From an uncultured Brevundimonas sp. (GTDB lineage Bacteria > Pseudomonadota > Alphaproteobacteria > Caulobacterales > Caulobacteraceae): 47,068 nt of DNA. The stretch covers positions 1-47,068 of the forward strand of contig NZ_CALMFB010000067.1 in NCBI RefSeq assembly GCF_937863155.1, given 5' to 3'. Under the pieces are notes generated by a model. That model was not told the origin of the DNA. It saw nothing but the letters and a program-made list of their open reading frames with translations, and did not search any database. Of the stretch, positions 16,735 through 24,175 are shown one piece after another (positions within the stretch are counted from its first letter, which is position 1; every line of letters starts with the position of its first letter). The translations under genes and the position numbers were made by a program.

Positions 16735-17301
16735 TTGTTCTGTCCCGCCCCCCGACCGCGCAATGCCGAGGCGACGCGCGCCGCCATCCTGAACGCGGCG
16801 CGCGAGCGTTTCGCGGTCCAGAGCTATGACGAGGTCGGCATGCGCGACGTGGCGCGCGACGTCGGTGTCGATGCGGCCCTGGTGTCCCGCTATTTCGGAT
16901 CCAAGGAAGACCTGTTCGAGGCGGTTCTGGACAGTTGCGACAACAGCCAGCTGATGCTGTCGGTGCCGCGAGAGAACTTTGGGGAACACATCGCCAATGA
17001 GGTGATCTTCCAGCCCAAGAACGAGGACAAGCTGAAGGCGCTGATGATCCTGTTGCGCTCGATCTCGTCGGCCAAGGGCATGGAGATCGTCCAGCGCGGC
17101 GCCAATACGCGCATCCATGGCCCGTTCGCCGAATGGGTCGGGGGCGACGACGCCGCCGTCAAGGCGCGACTGGCGGCGGGCTTCATCATGGGCATGGCCA
17201 TCGGCCGCGAGGTCACCGGCGGCTATGGCATGGACGACGCCCAATGCCGGCGCATGGCCGCCAAGATGGCCGTCTATCTGCAAGAGATGATCGACGGCTG
17301 A
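16735..17301 (+). CDS. TetR-family repressor of the RND efflux operon
   Basis: 188 residues from TTG 16735. A helix-turn-helix domain occupies about residues 10-55 (RAAILNAARERFAVQSYDEVGMRDVARDVGVDAALVSRYFGSKEDLF), and the rest is a helical ligand domain with a TetR_C-like ending. No ATG is available. An upstream TTG at 16666 would place the start inside the operators and promoter, so I chose TTG 16735, which has GGAG ten bases ahead. It is divergent from the adaptor gene and almost certainly represses both transcripts through the two operators. The inducer is unknown. Confidence 0.85.
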   Translation: MFCPAPRPRNAEATRAAILNAARERFAVQSYDEVGMRDVARDVGVDAALVSRYFGSKEDLFEAVLDSCDNSQLMLSVPRENFGEHIANEVIFQPKNEDKLKALMILLRSISSAKGMEIVQRGANTRIHGPFAEWVGGDDAAVKARLAAGFIMGMAIGREVTGGYGMDDAQCRRMAAKMAVYLQEMIDG

Positions 17302-17328
17302 CGCCCGCGTCGCTGCGGGCGCCAGCCG
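17295..17328. terminator. Hairpin between convergent tetR-type and M28 peptidase genes
   Basis: CGGCTG-A-CGCCCGC, loop GTCGCT, GCGGGCG-C-CAGCCG: a 13-bp stem with one A/C mismatch that includes the repressor stop codon. No T-run follows on either strand. Confidence 0.5.
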
Positions 17329-17334
17329 CAGGGA

Positions 17335-18939
17335 TCAGGGCGCCTCGAACGGGTCGGTCTGGGTCGGCTGGGTCGGCAGCGGCATGCGCGGCAGCGGCTC
17401 GTCGCGGTTGGCCGCGTTCAGCAGGAAGGTCGCCATGATGATCGCCGCCTGACGCAGGTCTTCGGCCTGCAGGTGGTCATAGCTGTCGATGCTGCTGTGG
17501 TGGATGCGGCTGCTGTAATCCACCGGGTCCTGGATGAACTGATACCCCGGCACGCCCACGGCCTGCATATAGACGTGGTCGGTGCCGCCCGAGTTGCGCA
17601 GCGACACGCCCGTGGCGCCCATGCTGGCGAACGGGGCCAGCCAGTCCTGGAAGATCGGGGCCACCGCGACATTGCCTTCGGCGTTGATGCCCCGGATGCG
17701 GCCCGAGCCGTTGTCCAGGTTGAAATAGGCCGTCAGGTCGGCATAGCCGGGGCGCGGCTGGATCGGCCAGCGGTGACGCCAGGTGCGGTTGGCGGGCAGG
17801 GCGGCCCAACGCTCGTCCTGGGACGGCGCACGCGTGGCCAGATGCCGGTCGACATAGGCCAGCGATCCCAGGATGCCCTGTTCCTCGCCGTTCCACAGGG
17901 CGAAGCGGATGGTGCGCTTGGGCCGCACGCCCAGGCTGCGCAGGATGCGGGCCGCCTCCATCACCACGGCGGTGCCGGCGGCGTTGTCCTGGGCCCCGTC
18001 GGCGGCGACCCAGCTGTCCATATGGGCGCCGGCCATGACATACTGGCCCGAACGATCCGTGCCCGGAATCTCGGCGAAGATGTTGTAGGCGTTGACGTCT
18101 TCGTCGTGATAGCGGACCTCGCTGCGCAGTTGCAGGGCGGGGGCCGTCTCGGCGATGGCCAGGCGGGTCAGGCGGCGATAGTCCTCGGCCGCCATCTCGA
18201 AGCCGGGCACGCGCGGCGTGGCGCCGACGCGGTAGGAATAGCCGGCGCCATGCACCAGGCCGCCGTCGCGATAGGACATCCGCACCCAGGCCGGCACGCC
18301 CTCTTCGGCCAGGAAGGCGTCCAGGCGTTCGGCGAAATCGCCGTCGCGCAGCTGGCGCTCGATGGCGGCGGGGGAATAGTTGGGCTGCGGATAATTGCCC
18401 GGCCCGCGCAGGTCGTCGTCGGTCAGGCGGCGGAAGGCGGGCTGGGTCGGGTCGGTCGCCGGCGTCGGACGCGAGATCAGCACGATCTTGCCCGCCAGCT
18501 TGCCGCGCCACTTCTCGAAATCGCCGGCGTTGGCCATGGGCGCGACGATGATCGGGGCGTCGACCAGTCCGTCGGTCGAGGGCGTCCAGGCCACCGGGAT
18601 GACCCGCAGCTGCAGCGGACGCGGCGCGGTCATGCGCGCCTCATAGCTGACGATCGACCAGCCGCGGCCGAACTCGAACCCCTCGGCCCGCACGTTCGAC
18701 AGACCCCAGTCGCGGAACTGCTGCTGGGCCCAGCGTTCGGCCTCGCGCATCTGGGGCGAATTGGTCAGGCGCCCGCCGATCCGGTCGGTCAGGTGGGCGG
18801 CGGTGCGCATCACCTCGCTGTGATTCTGGCCCTGGTCGATGATGCGGTTGATGGCGACGCGATCCACGTCCTGAGCCAGGGCGGGAGCAGAGGCCGTGAG
18901 CAGGCACAGGGCGGAGACGGCGGCGAGCAGACGTGACAT
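17335..18939 (-). CDS. Secreted M28 family zinc peptidase
   Basis: 534 residues with a signal peptide (about 1-21, ending ALAQ). It resembles carboxypeptidase Q-like M28 enzymes: a PA-type insert domain at about 120-260, then the co-catalytic zinc core with AGAHMDSW (His), GAQDNAAGTAVVMEAARIL (bridging Asp), NGEEQGILGS (catalytic Glu and Glu ligand) and SIDSYDHL near the C-terminus (His). The longer open frame upstream runs into the neighbouring divergent gene and is not used; ATG 18939 gives the signal peptide and has AGAGGGG-like purines about 12 bases ahead. Probably a periplasmic or outer-membrane aminopeptidase. Confidence 0.9.
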   Translation of the reverse strand: MSRLLAAVSALCLLTASAPALAQDVDRVAINRIIDQGQNHSEVMRTAAHLTDRIGGRLTNSPQMREAERWAQQQFRDWGLSNVRAEGFEFGRGWSIVSYEARMTAPRPLQLRVIPVAWTPSTDGLVDAPIIVAPMANAGDFEKWRGKLAGKIVLISRPTPATDPTQPAFRRLTDDDLRGPGNYPQPNYSPAAIERQLRDGDFAERLDAFLAEEGVPAWVRMSYRDGGLVHGAGYSYRVGATPRVPGFEMAAEDYRRLTRLAIAETAPALQLRSEVRYHDEDVNAYNIFAEIPGTDRSGQYVMAGAHMDSWVAADGAQDNAAGTAVVMEAARILRSLGVRPKRTIRFALWNGEEQGILGSLAYVDRHLATRAPSQDERWAALPANRTWRHRWPIQPRPGYADLTAYFNLDNGSGRIRGINAEGNVAVAPIFQDWLAPFASMGATGVSLRNSGGTDHVYMQAVGVPGYQFIQDPVDYSSRIHHSSIDSYDHLQAEDLRQAAIIMATFLLNAANRDEPLPRMPLPTQPTQTDPFEAP

Positions 18940-19032
18940 GGACGCGAAAACCCCTCTGGAAACTGAACGGGGCGGATATGACGCCATCCGGGCGCGCGCC
19001 GCAACGCTGTAAAGGCCGGTCTTGATGCGGAC

Positions 19033-19665
19033 ATGGATTATCGGCTTTGTGTCGGCATGGATCGTCAGGCCCTGACCCGCATCGTGGACATCGTGCGCGA
19101 CCGTGTGTCCCGCCTGCGGCTGGACTGGCGGCTTGGCGCCGCGGCGGGGGCGGTCGTTCTGCTGGGTCTTGGTGTTCTGGGCTTGGGCGTTCTGGGCCTG
19201 ATGCGGGCGACGGGCGGTGACGCCGTGGCCGATATTCCGACCGACCAGAGAATCCGCATCGAAGTGGTCCAGCCGGTCGAGCCGGAACTGATCGCCGGCC
19301 CGGTGATGGAGGTCGGAACCCTGGTCGACGCCTTCCAGCCCGGCGATTTGCCGCCGGCGACGCCGGCCGTCAGCGACGAAGAGGTCGAACCGGCCGACAC
19401 GCCGAAGGAATCGACCCCGTTGCTGAGGCGGTTCACCCGCATCTTCGGTTCGTCCGCGCCGCGTCACGAGAAACCGGCCCCGCCGGAGATCCGGCGTGAA
19501 GACCGCGGCTATGGCTTTGACGCCCCGCGCCCTGACTGGGAGGCGGAACGTGACGCCCGCCGTGCGTGGCGCGAACGGGTCGAGGCCGAACGCCGCGACC
19601 GCGAGATGCGTCAGCGCATGACGGACGATCGGGATCAGGCCCCCTCGGACGCATCGTCGCACTGA
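19033..19665 (+). CDS. Hypothetical single-pass membrane protein
   Basis: 210 residues, not recognised. One membrane helix at about 35-57 (a Gly/Leu/Val stretch with a short repeat LGLGVLGLGVLGL), a basic segment before it and a long hydrophilic part after it. That part has an acidic, proline-rich section (about 95-135) and a strongly charged Arg/Glu/Asp-rich C-terminus (about 155-205), likely helical. Topology would put the N-terminus in the cytosol and the charged tail in the periplasm. ATG 19033 is used; ATG 19057 is an alternative that leaves the helix intact. Divergent from the M28 peptidase. Confidence 0.55.
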   Translation: MDYRLCVGMDRQALTRIVDIVRDRVSRLRLDWRLGAAAGAVVLLGLGVLGLGVLGLMRATGGDAVADIPTDQRIRIEVVQPVEPELIAGPVMEVGTLVDAFQPGDLPPATPAVSDEEVEPADTPKESTPLLRRFTRIFGSSAPRHEKPAPPEIRREDRGYGFDAPRPDWEAERDARRAWRERVEAERRDREMRQRMTDDRDQAPSDASSH

Positions 19666-19683
19666 GGTTTCCGCGACGTGATC

Positions 19684-19712
19684 TTGGCGCCGGGCGGGCG
19701 GGGGGCTACGTC
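19684..19712 (+). promoter_or_regulatory. Promoter of the SCP2 gene
   Basis: TTGGCG at 19684-19689, 15 bases, then GCTACGTC at 19705-19712, close to the Caulobacter -10 pattern. The next ATG is at 19747 with AGGAG before it. Confidence 0.5.
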
Positions 19713-19746
19713 CTCATCCAGACCCCTTTTTCCAGGAGAAACGTCC

Positions 19747-20052
19747 ATGGTCGATCTGGCTCAAGTGACTGAAAAAATCCGCGCCGCCGTGGGCGACGAC
19801 GCCGGCCTAGGCAAGACCGTCAAGCTGGACCTCGGCGACATCGGCAAGATTTTCATCGACGGCGCCTCGACGCCGAACTCGGTGACCAATGAAGACAAGC
19901 CGGCCGACGCCACCGTCTCGATCTCGTGGGACGACTTCCTGGCCCTGTCGCAGGGTCAGCTGGACCCGATGATGGCCTTCATGCAGGGCAAGCTGAAGAT
20001 CGCCGGCGACATGATGATCGCCCAGAAGCTGGCGCCGCTGCTGAAGCGCTGA
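19747..20052 (+). CDS. SCP2 sterol-binding domain protein
   Basis: 101 residues making a single SCP2 domain, a small lipid- or acyl-CoA-binding fold. Features: VKLDLGDIGKIFIDG, then ATVSISWDDFLALSQGQLDPMMAFMQGKLKIAGD, the family hallmark (G-x-L-x(3)-A/M-x-M-x-G-K-L-x-I-x-G-D). No signal peptide. AGGAG precedes the ATG by about ten bases. It is followed by its own terminator, and then by an acyl-CoA dehydrogenase, consistent with lipid handling. Confidence 0.9.
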   Translation: MVDLAQVTEKIRAAVGDDAGLGKTVKLDLGDIGKIFIDGASTPNSVTNEDKPADATVSISWDDFLALSQGQLDPMMAFMQGKLKIAGDMMIAQKLAPLLKR

Positions 20053-20078
20053 TGCGCTTGATCTGACTCAAGGCCTTG

Positions 20079-20120
20079 AACGGCGCGGCGCCTCACGGTG
20101 ACCGCGCCGTTTTCTTTTTG
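20079..20120 (+). terminator. Terminator after the SCP2 gene
   Basis: AACGGCGCGG (20079-20088) pairs with CCGCGCCGTT (20102-20111) across a 13-base loop; TTCTTTTT follows. One of the best terminators in the window. Confidence 0.9.
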
Positions 20121-20143
20121 ACCCGACCCCACAGGAGCGCCCC

Positions 20144-21355
20144 ATGGATTTCCAGCACAGCGACAAGGCCCTGGCCTGGCAGGATCGCGTCCGGCGCTTT
20201 CTGGACGAGCGGGTTCTGCTGCGTGAGGCCGAATACTGGGCCCAGGTGCACCGGGATCATACGCGCCAGCCGCCGGTGATGGAGGCGCTGAAGTCCGAGG
20301 CGCGTCAGGCGGGTCTGTGGAACATGTTCCTGCCGGGCGAACATGGCGCGGGCCTGACGAACATGGAGTATGCGCCCCTGGCCGAGATGATGGGGCGGCA
20401 TCTGTGGACGGCCGAGGTGTTCAACTGCAACGCCCCGGACACCGGCAACATGGAGGTGCTGCACCTGTATGGAAACGCCGAGCAGCAGGCGCGCTGGCTG
20501 ACGCCGCTGATGGCCGGGGACATCCGCTCGGCCTTCCTGATGACCGAGCCGGCGGTGGCCAGTTCGGACGCCACCAATATCGAAACCCGCATCGAACGCG
20601 ACGGCGACCACTATGTCATCAACGGCCGCAAATGGTGGTCGACCAACATGGGCCATCCGAACGTCGCGGTGACCATCGTCATGGGCAAGACCGACCCCGA
20701 CGGTGCCGTCCACGCCCAGCAGTCGCAGATCATCGTGCCGGTCGACACGCCCGGTTTCCGCATCGAGCGGATGCTGTCGGTGTTCGGCTATGACGAGCGG
20801 CCGATCGGCCATGCCGAGGTGGTGCTGGACAATGTGCGCGTGCCGGCGGCGAACCTGATCGCGGGCGAGGGGCGGGGCTTCGAGATCGCGCAGGGACGCC
20901 TGGGGCCGGGCCGCATCCACCACTGCATGCGGGTGATCGGCATGGCCGAGCGGGCGCTGGAGCTGATGTGCCAGCGGCTTCTGACCCGCACCGCCTTCAG
21001 GAAGGCGCTGGCCGAACATTCGGTATGGGAGCAGCGCGTGGCCGAGGCGCGCACCAACATCGAAATGTGCCGCCTGCTGGTGCTGAAGGCCGCCTGGATG
21101 ATGGACCATGCCGGGGCCAAGAACGCCCGCTCCGAGATCGCCCAGATCAAGGTGGCGGCCCCGCGCATGGCGCTTCAGGTCATCGACGACGCCATCCAGG
21201 CGTTCGGCGGGGCGGGCGTCTCTGGCGATACGCCGCTGGCGGAAATGTACGCCATGGCCCGCACCCTGCGCATCGCCGACGGCCCGGACGAGGTGCACAA
21301 CCGCGCCATCGCCCGTCTGGAGTATGCGAAGCACGGCGGGCGCCCGGTGCGCTGA
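20144..21355 (+). CDS. Acyl-CoA dehydrogenase family protein (ACAD10/11-like)
   Basis: FAD-dependent alpha,beta-dehydrogenation of an acyl-CoA. 403 residues. The all-helical N-terminal domain is followed by the beta domain with [18 protein letters not shown] (FAD/substrate loop) and [10 protein letters not shown], then [21 protein letters not shown] and the C-terminal helical domain with [34 protein letters not shown]. This last motif is typical of the ACAD10/11 type subgroup rather than short- or medium-chain enzymes. CAGGAG lies eight bases before the ATG. The chain-length preference cannot be read. Confidence 0.93.
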   Translation: MDFQHSDKALAWQDRVRRFLDERVLLREAEYWAQVHRDHTRQPPVMEALKSEARQAGLWNMFLPGEHGAGLTNMEYAPLAEMMGRHLWTAEVFNCNAPDTGNMEVLHLYGNAEQQARWLTPLMAGDIRSAFLMTEPAVASSDATNIETRIERDGDHYVINGRKWWSTNMGHPNVAVTIVMGKTDPDGAVHAQQSQIIVPVDTPGFRIERMLSVFGYDERPIGHAEVVLDNVRVPAANLIAGEGRGFEIAQGRLGPGRIHHCMRVIGMAERALELMCQRLLTRTAFRKALAEHSVWEQRVAEARTNIEMCRLLVLKAAWMMDHAGAKNARSEIAQIKVAAPRMALQVIDDAIQAFGGAGVSGDTPLAEMYAMARTLRIADGPDEVHNRAIARLEYAKHGGRPVR

Positions 21356-21365
21356 GGCCATGAGA

Positions 21366-21396
21366 AAGGGCGGCCGGTGCGGACCGGCCGCCCTTC
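21366..21396. terminator. Bidirectional terminator
   Basis: AAGGGCGGCCGGT - GCGG - ACCGGCCGCCCTT, a 13-bp perfect stem. On the minus strand it is followed by TCTC, on the plus strand by CTGACTTTC. It separates the acyl-CoA dehydrogenase gene from the convergent KGG gene. Confidence 0.8.
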
Positions 21397-21412
21397 TGAC
21401 TTTCGGATCGGA

Positions 21413-21661
21413 TCACATGCCCGGTCGGGGCGGCGTCTCGGCCTGATCCTCATTGGGCGCACGGGTGCGCGAGCCATGCGAGGCCTCGCCGCCCTTGCGG
21501 CCGGCCTGGGCGGCCAGGGTGCGGTCCTGCGAGAAGCTGCGTTTCTCGCTGGGGACGCTGGCGCCGCCCTTGCGGGCGATCTCGCGCTGGCGTTCCGGGT
21601 CCATCGAGGCGAAACCGCGCTTGGACACGCCGGAAGCGCGGGTGGTCTGTCCTTCGGCCAT
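21413..21661 (-). CDS. KGG-domain stress protein (YciG/Con-10-like)
   Basis: 82 residues, hydrophilic, rich in Gly, Arg, Lys and Ser, with no hydrophobic core. Two KGG units are visible: KRGFASMDPERQREIARKGGASVP and RTLAAQAGRKGGEAS, the stress-induced repeat of the YciG/GsiB/Con-10 group. Such proteins are likely disordered and accumulate under desiccation, salt or stationary phase. AGGAG stands seven bases before the ATG, and a GGAAC...GTT sigma-T-like promoter lies 40 bases further up, which fits a general stress gene. Confidence 0.9.
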   Translation of the reverse strand: MAEGQTTRASGVSKRGFASMDPERQREIARKGGASVPSEKRSFSQDRTLAAQAGRKGGEASHGSRTRAPNEDQAETPPRPGM

Positions 21662-21701
21662 CGGAGGCTCCTTTGGTTACGGGGCGTCGGTTGCTGTTCT
21701 G

Positions 21702-21726
21702 AACCCCGTGCAATGCTTCAGGTTCC
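21702..21726 (-). promoter_or_regulatory. Sigma-T/EcfG-type promoter of the KGG gene
   Basis: On the minus strand GGAAC (21726-21722) and GTT (21704-21702) are 17 bases apart, with GGTT in place of the consensus CGTT. The ATG follows 41 bases later. Confidence 0.6.
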
Positions 21727-21776
21727 GGACGAAATGGCATTTCCCCGTCCGGCGAACGGTTTGACTTTTCAGCGAC

Positions 21777-21941
21777 TCAGCCGTGGTCGTGCGGTCGGGA
21801 ATCGCCCGGGCCGCCGCCGCCGGGCTGTAGCGGCGGCACTTCATGAGGCGTTTCGTCGGGGGTGATCTCTGGAACCGGCGACGGGGTCGGATCGACCTCG
21901 GGCTGGGGCGCGCCGGGCGGGGTGGGCTCGATATAGGTCAT
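21777..21941 (-). CDS. Small proline-rich hypothetical protein, 54 aa
   Basis: A short frame that starts ATG 21941 with a strong AGGAG six to ten bases ahead and ends TGA 21779-21777. The 54 residues are about one-third proline and strongly acidic (for example PTPPGAPQPEVDPTPSPVPE), end in a Gly run and HDHG, and contain no hydrophobic segment. It is probably disordered. It lies between two genes with sigma-T-like promoters; its own upstream region has only a weaker match (GGATC, 17 bases, GTT). The ribosome-binding site and codon use support it as real; I do not recognise the family. Confidence 0.6.
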   Translation of the reverse strand: MTYIEPTPPGAPQPEVDPTPSPVPEITPDETPHEVPPLQPGGGGPGDSRPHDHG

Positions 21942-22009
21942 GGCGTTTCTCCTGAACGGAAAGAACGCTGCGCAGCGCCGGCCGATCCGGGCCTGAGGCC
22001 GTTGGTCGC

Positions 22010-22035
22010 GGAACCGGCTCGCGGCCGCATGGGTT
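22010..22035 (+). promoter_or_regulatory. Sigma-T/EcfG-type promoter (DUF883-like gene)
   Basis: GGAAC at 22010-22014 and GGTT at 22032-22035, 17 bases apart, followed by the ATG 33 bases later. The -10 differs from CGTT in one base. Confidence 0.45.
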
Positions 22036-22067
22036 GTCGGTGCGCCCTCTCAATCCAGGACAGACCC

Positions 22068-22358
22068 ATGCCCCAGACCTATGCTTCCGCGCCCGTAGCC
22101 GACGACATCATCGACGACGGCTTCGACCGCCCCAGCCGCGTTCTGGAACGCGCGGCCGACCGTATCCTGCTGGAAGGTCAGGCCCGTGCGCCGGCGCAAC
22201 GCCTGCGCGCCGCCGTGCGCCAGGATGTCGCCCGCAGCCGCCTGTGGGCCGCGCGCAGGGTCCAGCGGACCCGTACGGCCATCCAGACGGAACCGGTGCG
22301 GGCGGGCCTCTACGCCCTGGGCGCGGGTCTGCTGCTCGGCCTGCTGATGCGCCGCTGA
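22068..22358 (+). CDS. DUF883/ElaB-like small membrane-anchored protein
   Basis: 96 residues. An N-terminal disordered acidic segment, then an amphipathic Arg/Ala-rich helix (about 25-75) and a short C-terminal anchor, LYALGAGLLLGLLMRR. This tail-anchored layout is like ElaB/YqjD/DUF883 proteins, which tie ribosomes or envelope to stress; the similarity is in layout, and I cannot confirm the family. ATG 22068 has AGGA ten bases ahead; the longer frame upstream is not needed. It belongs to the small stress gene group with its own sigma-T-like promoter. Confidence 0.65.
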   Translation: MPQTYASAPVADDIIDDGFDRPSRVLERAADRILLEGQARAPAQRLRAAVRQDVARSRLWAARRVQRTRTAIQTEPVRAGLYALGAGLLLGLLMRR

Positions 22359-22365
22359 ATGGAAA

Positions 22366-22395
22366 AAGGCCCCGGAGATCGCTCTCCGGGGCCTT
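22366..22395. terminator. Bidirectional terminator
   Basis: AAGGCCCCGGAG - ATCGCT - CTCCGGGGCCTT, a 12-bp perfect stem, with T5 on the minus side (CCTTTTTCC) and TTGG on the plus side. It ends the convergent DUF883-like and permease genes. Confidence 0.88.
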
Positions 22396-22418
22396 GGTTC
22401 AGGATCAGGGACGAGGGA

Positions 22419-24026
22419 TCAGTTCTCGTCCTTGCTGCCCGGCGTGGGGGCGCCCGGCATGGGCGGCACCGGCTGCTGGGGCGCATTCGGATCCAGTTCC
22501 GGCACATCCACGATGCCGCGGCCGACGTGGCTCTTGCGGATGCCGTACAGCAGATAGACCACCAGGCCGATGCCGCCCCAGATCGGCAGCACCATCTTGG
22601 CGTCATGCGGCAGGTTCCAGAACAGGAAGGCGCAGCCGAACGCCGACAGCGGGGCCAGAATCCACACCAGCGGCGTCTTGAACGGACGACGACGGTTCGG
22701 GTCCTTGATCCGCAGCATCAGCACCGCGATCGACACCATGAAGAAGGCGAACAGGGTGCCCGAGTTCGAGATGTCCGCCAGTTGGCCGACCGGGAACAGC
22801 GCCCCGGCGATGGCCACCGCGATACCGGTGAACAGGGTCACGATGTAGGGCGTCTTCCACTTGGGGTGCACCTTGGCGAAGCTGGCCGGCAGCAGGCCGT
22901 CGCGCGCCATCACGAAGAAGATGCGCGTCTGGCCGAAGATCATCATCAGGATGACCGACGGCAGGGCCAGCATGGCGGCGGTGCCCAGGGCGTTGCCGAC
23001 GGCCGGATAGTTGATCTCGCGCAGGACGTGAGCCAGGGCCTCGTTCGAGCAGACCAGCTGGTTCGCGTTTTCGGCCAGGGCGCAGGCGGCGACGAAGCCC
23101 GGCGAGCCCGGCTGGACCGCCGAACCATCCAGGCCCAGCACCGGCTGGGCGCCGATGGCGCCGATCGCGCCGACGGCGACGAACAGATAGAAGATGGTGC
23201 AGATGGCCAGCGAACCGATCAGGCCGATGGGCACGTTGCGCTGCGGGTTCTTGGTCTCTTCCGCCGCCGTCGAAACGGCGTCGAAGCCGACATAGGCGAA
23301 GAAGATCGAGGCCGCGGCCCCGACGATGCCCATGCCCGAGGAGGTGCCGAACAGGCCGTTGGGCGCGAAGGGCGTGAAGTTGTCGGCTTGCAGCACCGGC
23401 AGCGTCAACACGATGAAGGCGGTCAGGGCGGCGACCTTGATCGCCACCAGGATGGCGTTCAGGCGGGCCGATTCCGTCGTGCCGATCATCAGCAGCAGCG
23501 TCACCGACAGGGCCACGATGATCGCGGGCACATTGATGATGCCGGCCGAGAAGTCAGGCGACGGGATGAAGCCGTTCATGCTCCACGTCGGACCGGCCTG
23601 AAGCATGTCTGGCCAGTCGAAGCCCAGGGCGTTCTCGATCAGCCCCAGCACATAGCCGGACCAGCCCACCGACACGGCCGAGGCCGCCACGGCGTATTCC
23701 AGGATCAGCGCCCAGCCGACCGTCCAGGCCAGCAGTTCGCCCATCACGGCGTAGGTATAGGTGTAGGCCGAGCCGGACACCGGCGCCATCGAGGCCAGTT
23801 CCGAATAGCAGAGCGCCGCGACGGCGCAGACGGCGCCGGCGATGACGAAGCTCCACATCATGCCCGGACCGGCCTTCTGGGCCGCCGCGGCGGTCAGAAC
23901 GAAGATGCCGGTGCCGATGATCGCGCCGACGCCCAGCAGCGTCAGCTGCACAGGGCCTAGCGAGCGATGGAGCGACTTTTTCTCAGCCGTGGCCAGGATC
24001 GCGTCTAGCGACTTAACGCGCCACAT
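22419..24026 (-). CDS. APC-superfamily amino acid permease
   Basis: 535 residues with twelve or more membrane helices. The N-terminal LTLLGVGAIIGTGIFVLTA is the APC-family helix-1 substrate motif (GxGxIIGxGIF). Further evidence: YSELASMAPVSGSAYTYTYAVMGE in helix 3, and the FFAYVGFDAVSTAAEETKNPQRN motif near the middle, which together point to the cationic-amino-acid-type CAT/YfnA subgroup. The C-terminal tail is soluble and proline-rich. ATG 24026 follows GGGAGGGG and gives the expected short N-terminus; the frame is open further up without support. Single gene. Confidence 0.92.
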   Translation of the reverse strand: MWRVKSLDAILATAEKKSLHRSLGPVQLTLLGVGAIIGTGIFVLTAAAAQKAGPGMMWSFVIAGAVCAVAALCYSELASMAPVSGSAYTYTYAVMGELLAWTVGWALILEYAVAASAVSVGWSGYVLGLIENALGFDWPDMLQAGPTWSMNGFIPSPDFSAGIINVPAIIVALSVTLLLMIGTTESARLNAILVAIKVAALTAFIVLTLPVLQADNFTPFAPNGLFGTSSGMGIVGAAASIFFAYVGFDAVSTAAEETKNPQRNVPIGLIGSLAICTIFYLFVAVGAIGAIGAQPVLGLDGSAVQPGSPGFVAACALAENANQLVCSNEALAHVLREINYPAVGNALGTAAMLALPSVILMMIFGQTRIFFVMARDGLLPASFAKVHPKWKTPYIVTLFTGIAVAIAGALFPVGQLADISNSGTLFAFFMVSIAVLMLRIKDPNRRRPFKTPLVWILAPLSAFGCAFLFWNLPHDAKMVLPIWGGIGLVVYLLYGIRKSHVGRGIVDVPELDPNAPQQPVPPMPGAPTPGSKDEN

Positions 24027-24175
24027 GGGGTTCCCCTCCCGATAAAAAACAGCGGCCTCTGCCGCTTCGGGCGCGACGCTAGCGGCGCAAAGGCCCGCGC
24101 GCAACGCGGTTTCCATTTGGTGAACCTCAGACGACGCTTTCGTGAACGGCCCCGTTGCGGCTAGAGCGCAGGGCG

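Noticed and set aside
22359-23960. Plus-strand open frame of 533 codons, rich in Asp, His and Arg
   Set aside because: Antisense shadow of the APC permease. The low-complexity charged sequence arises from reading hydrophobic codons on the other strand.
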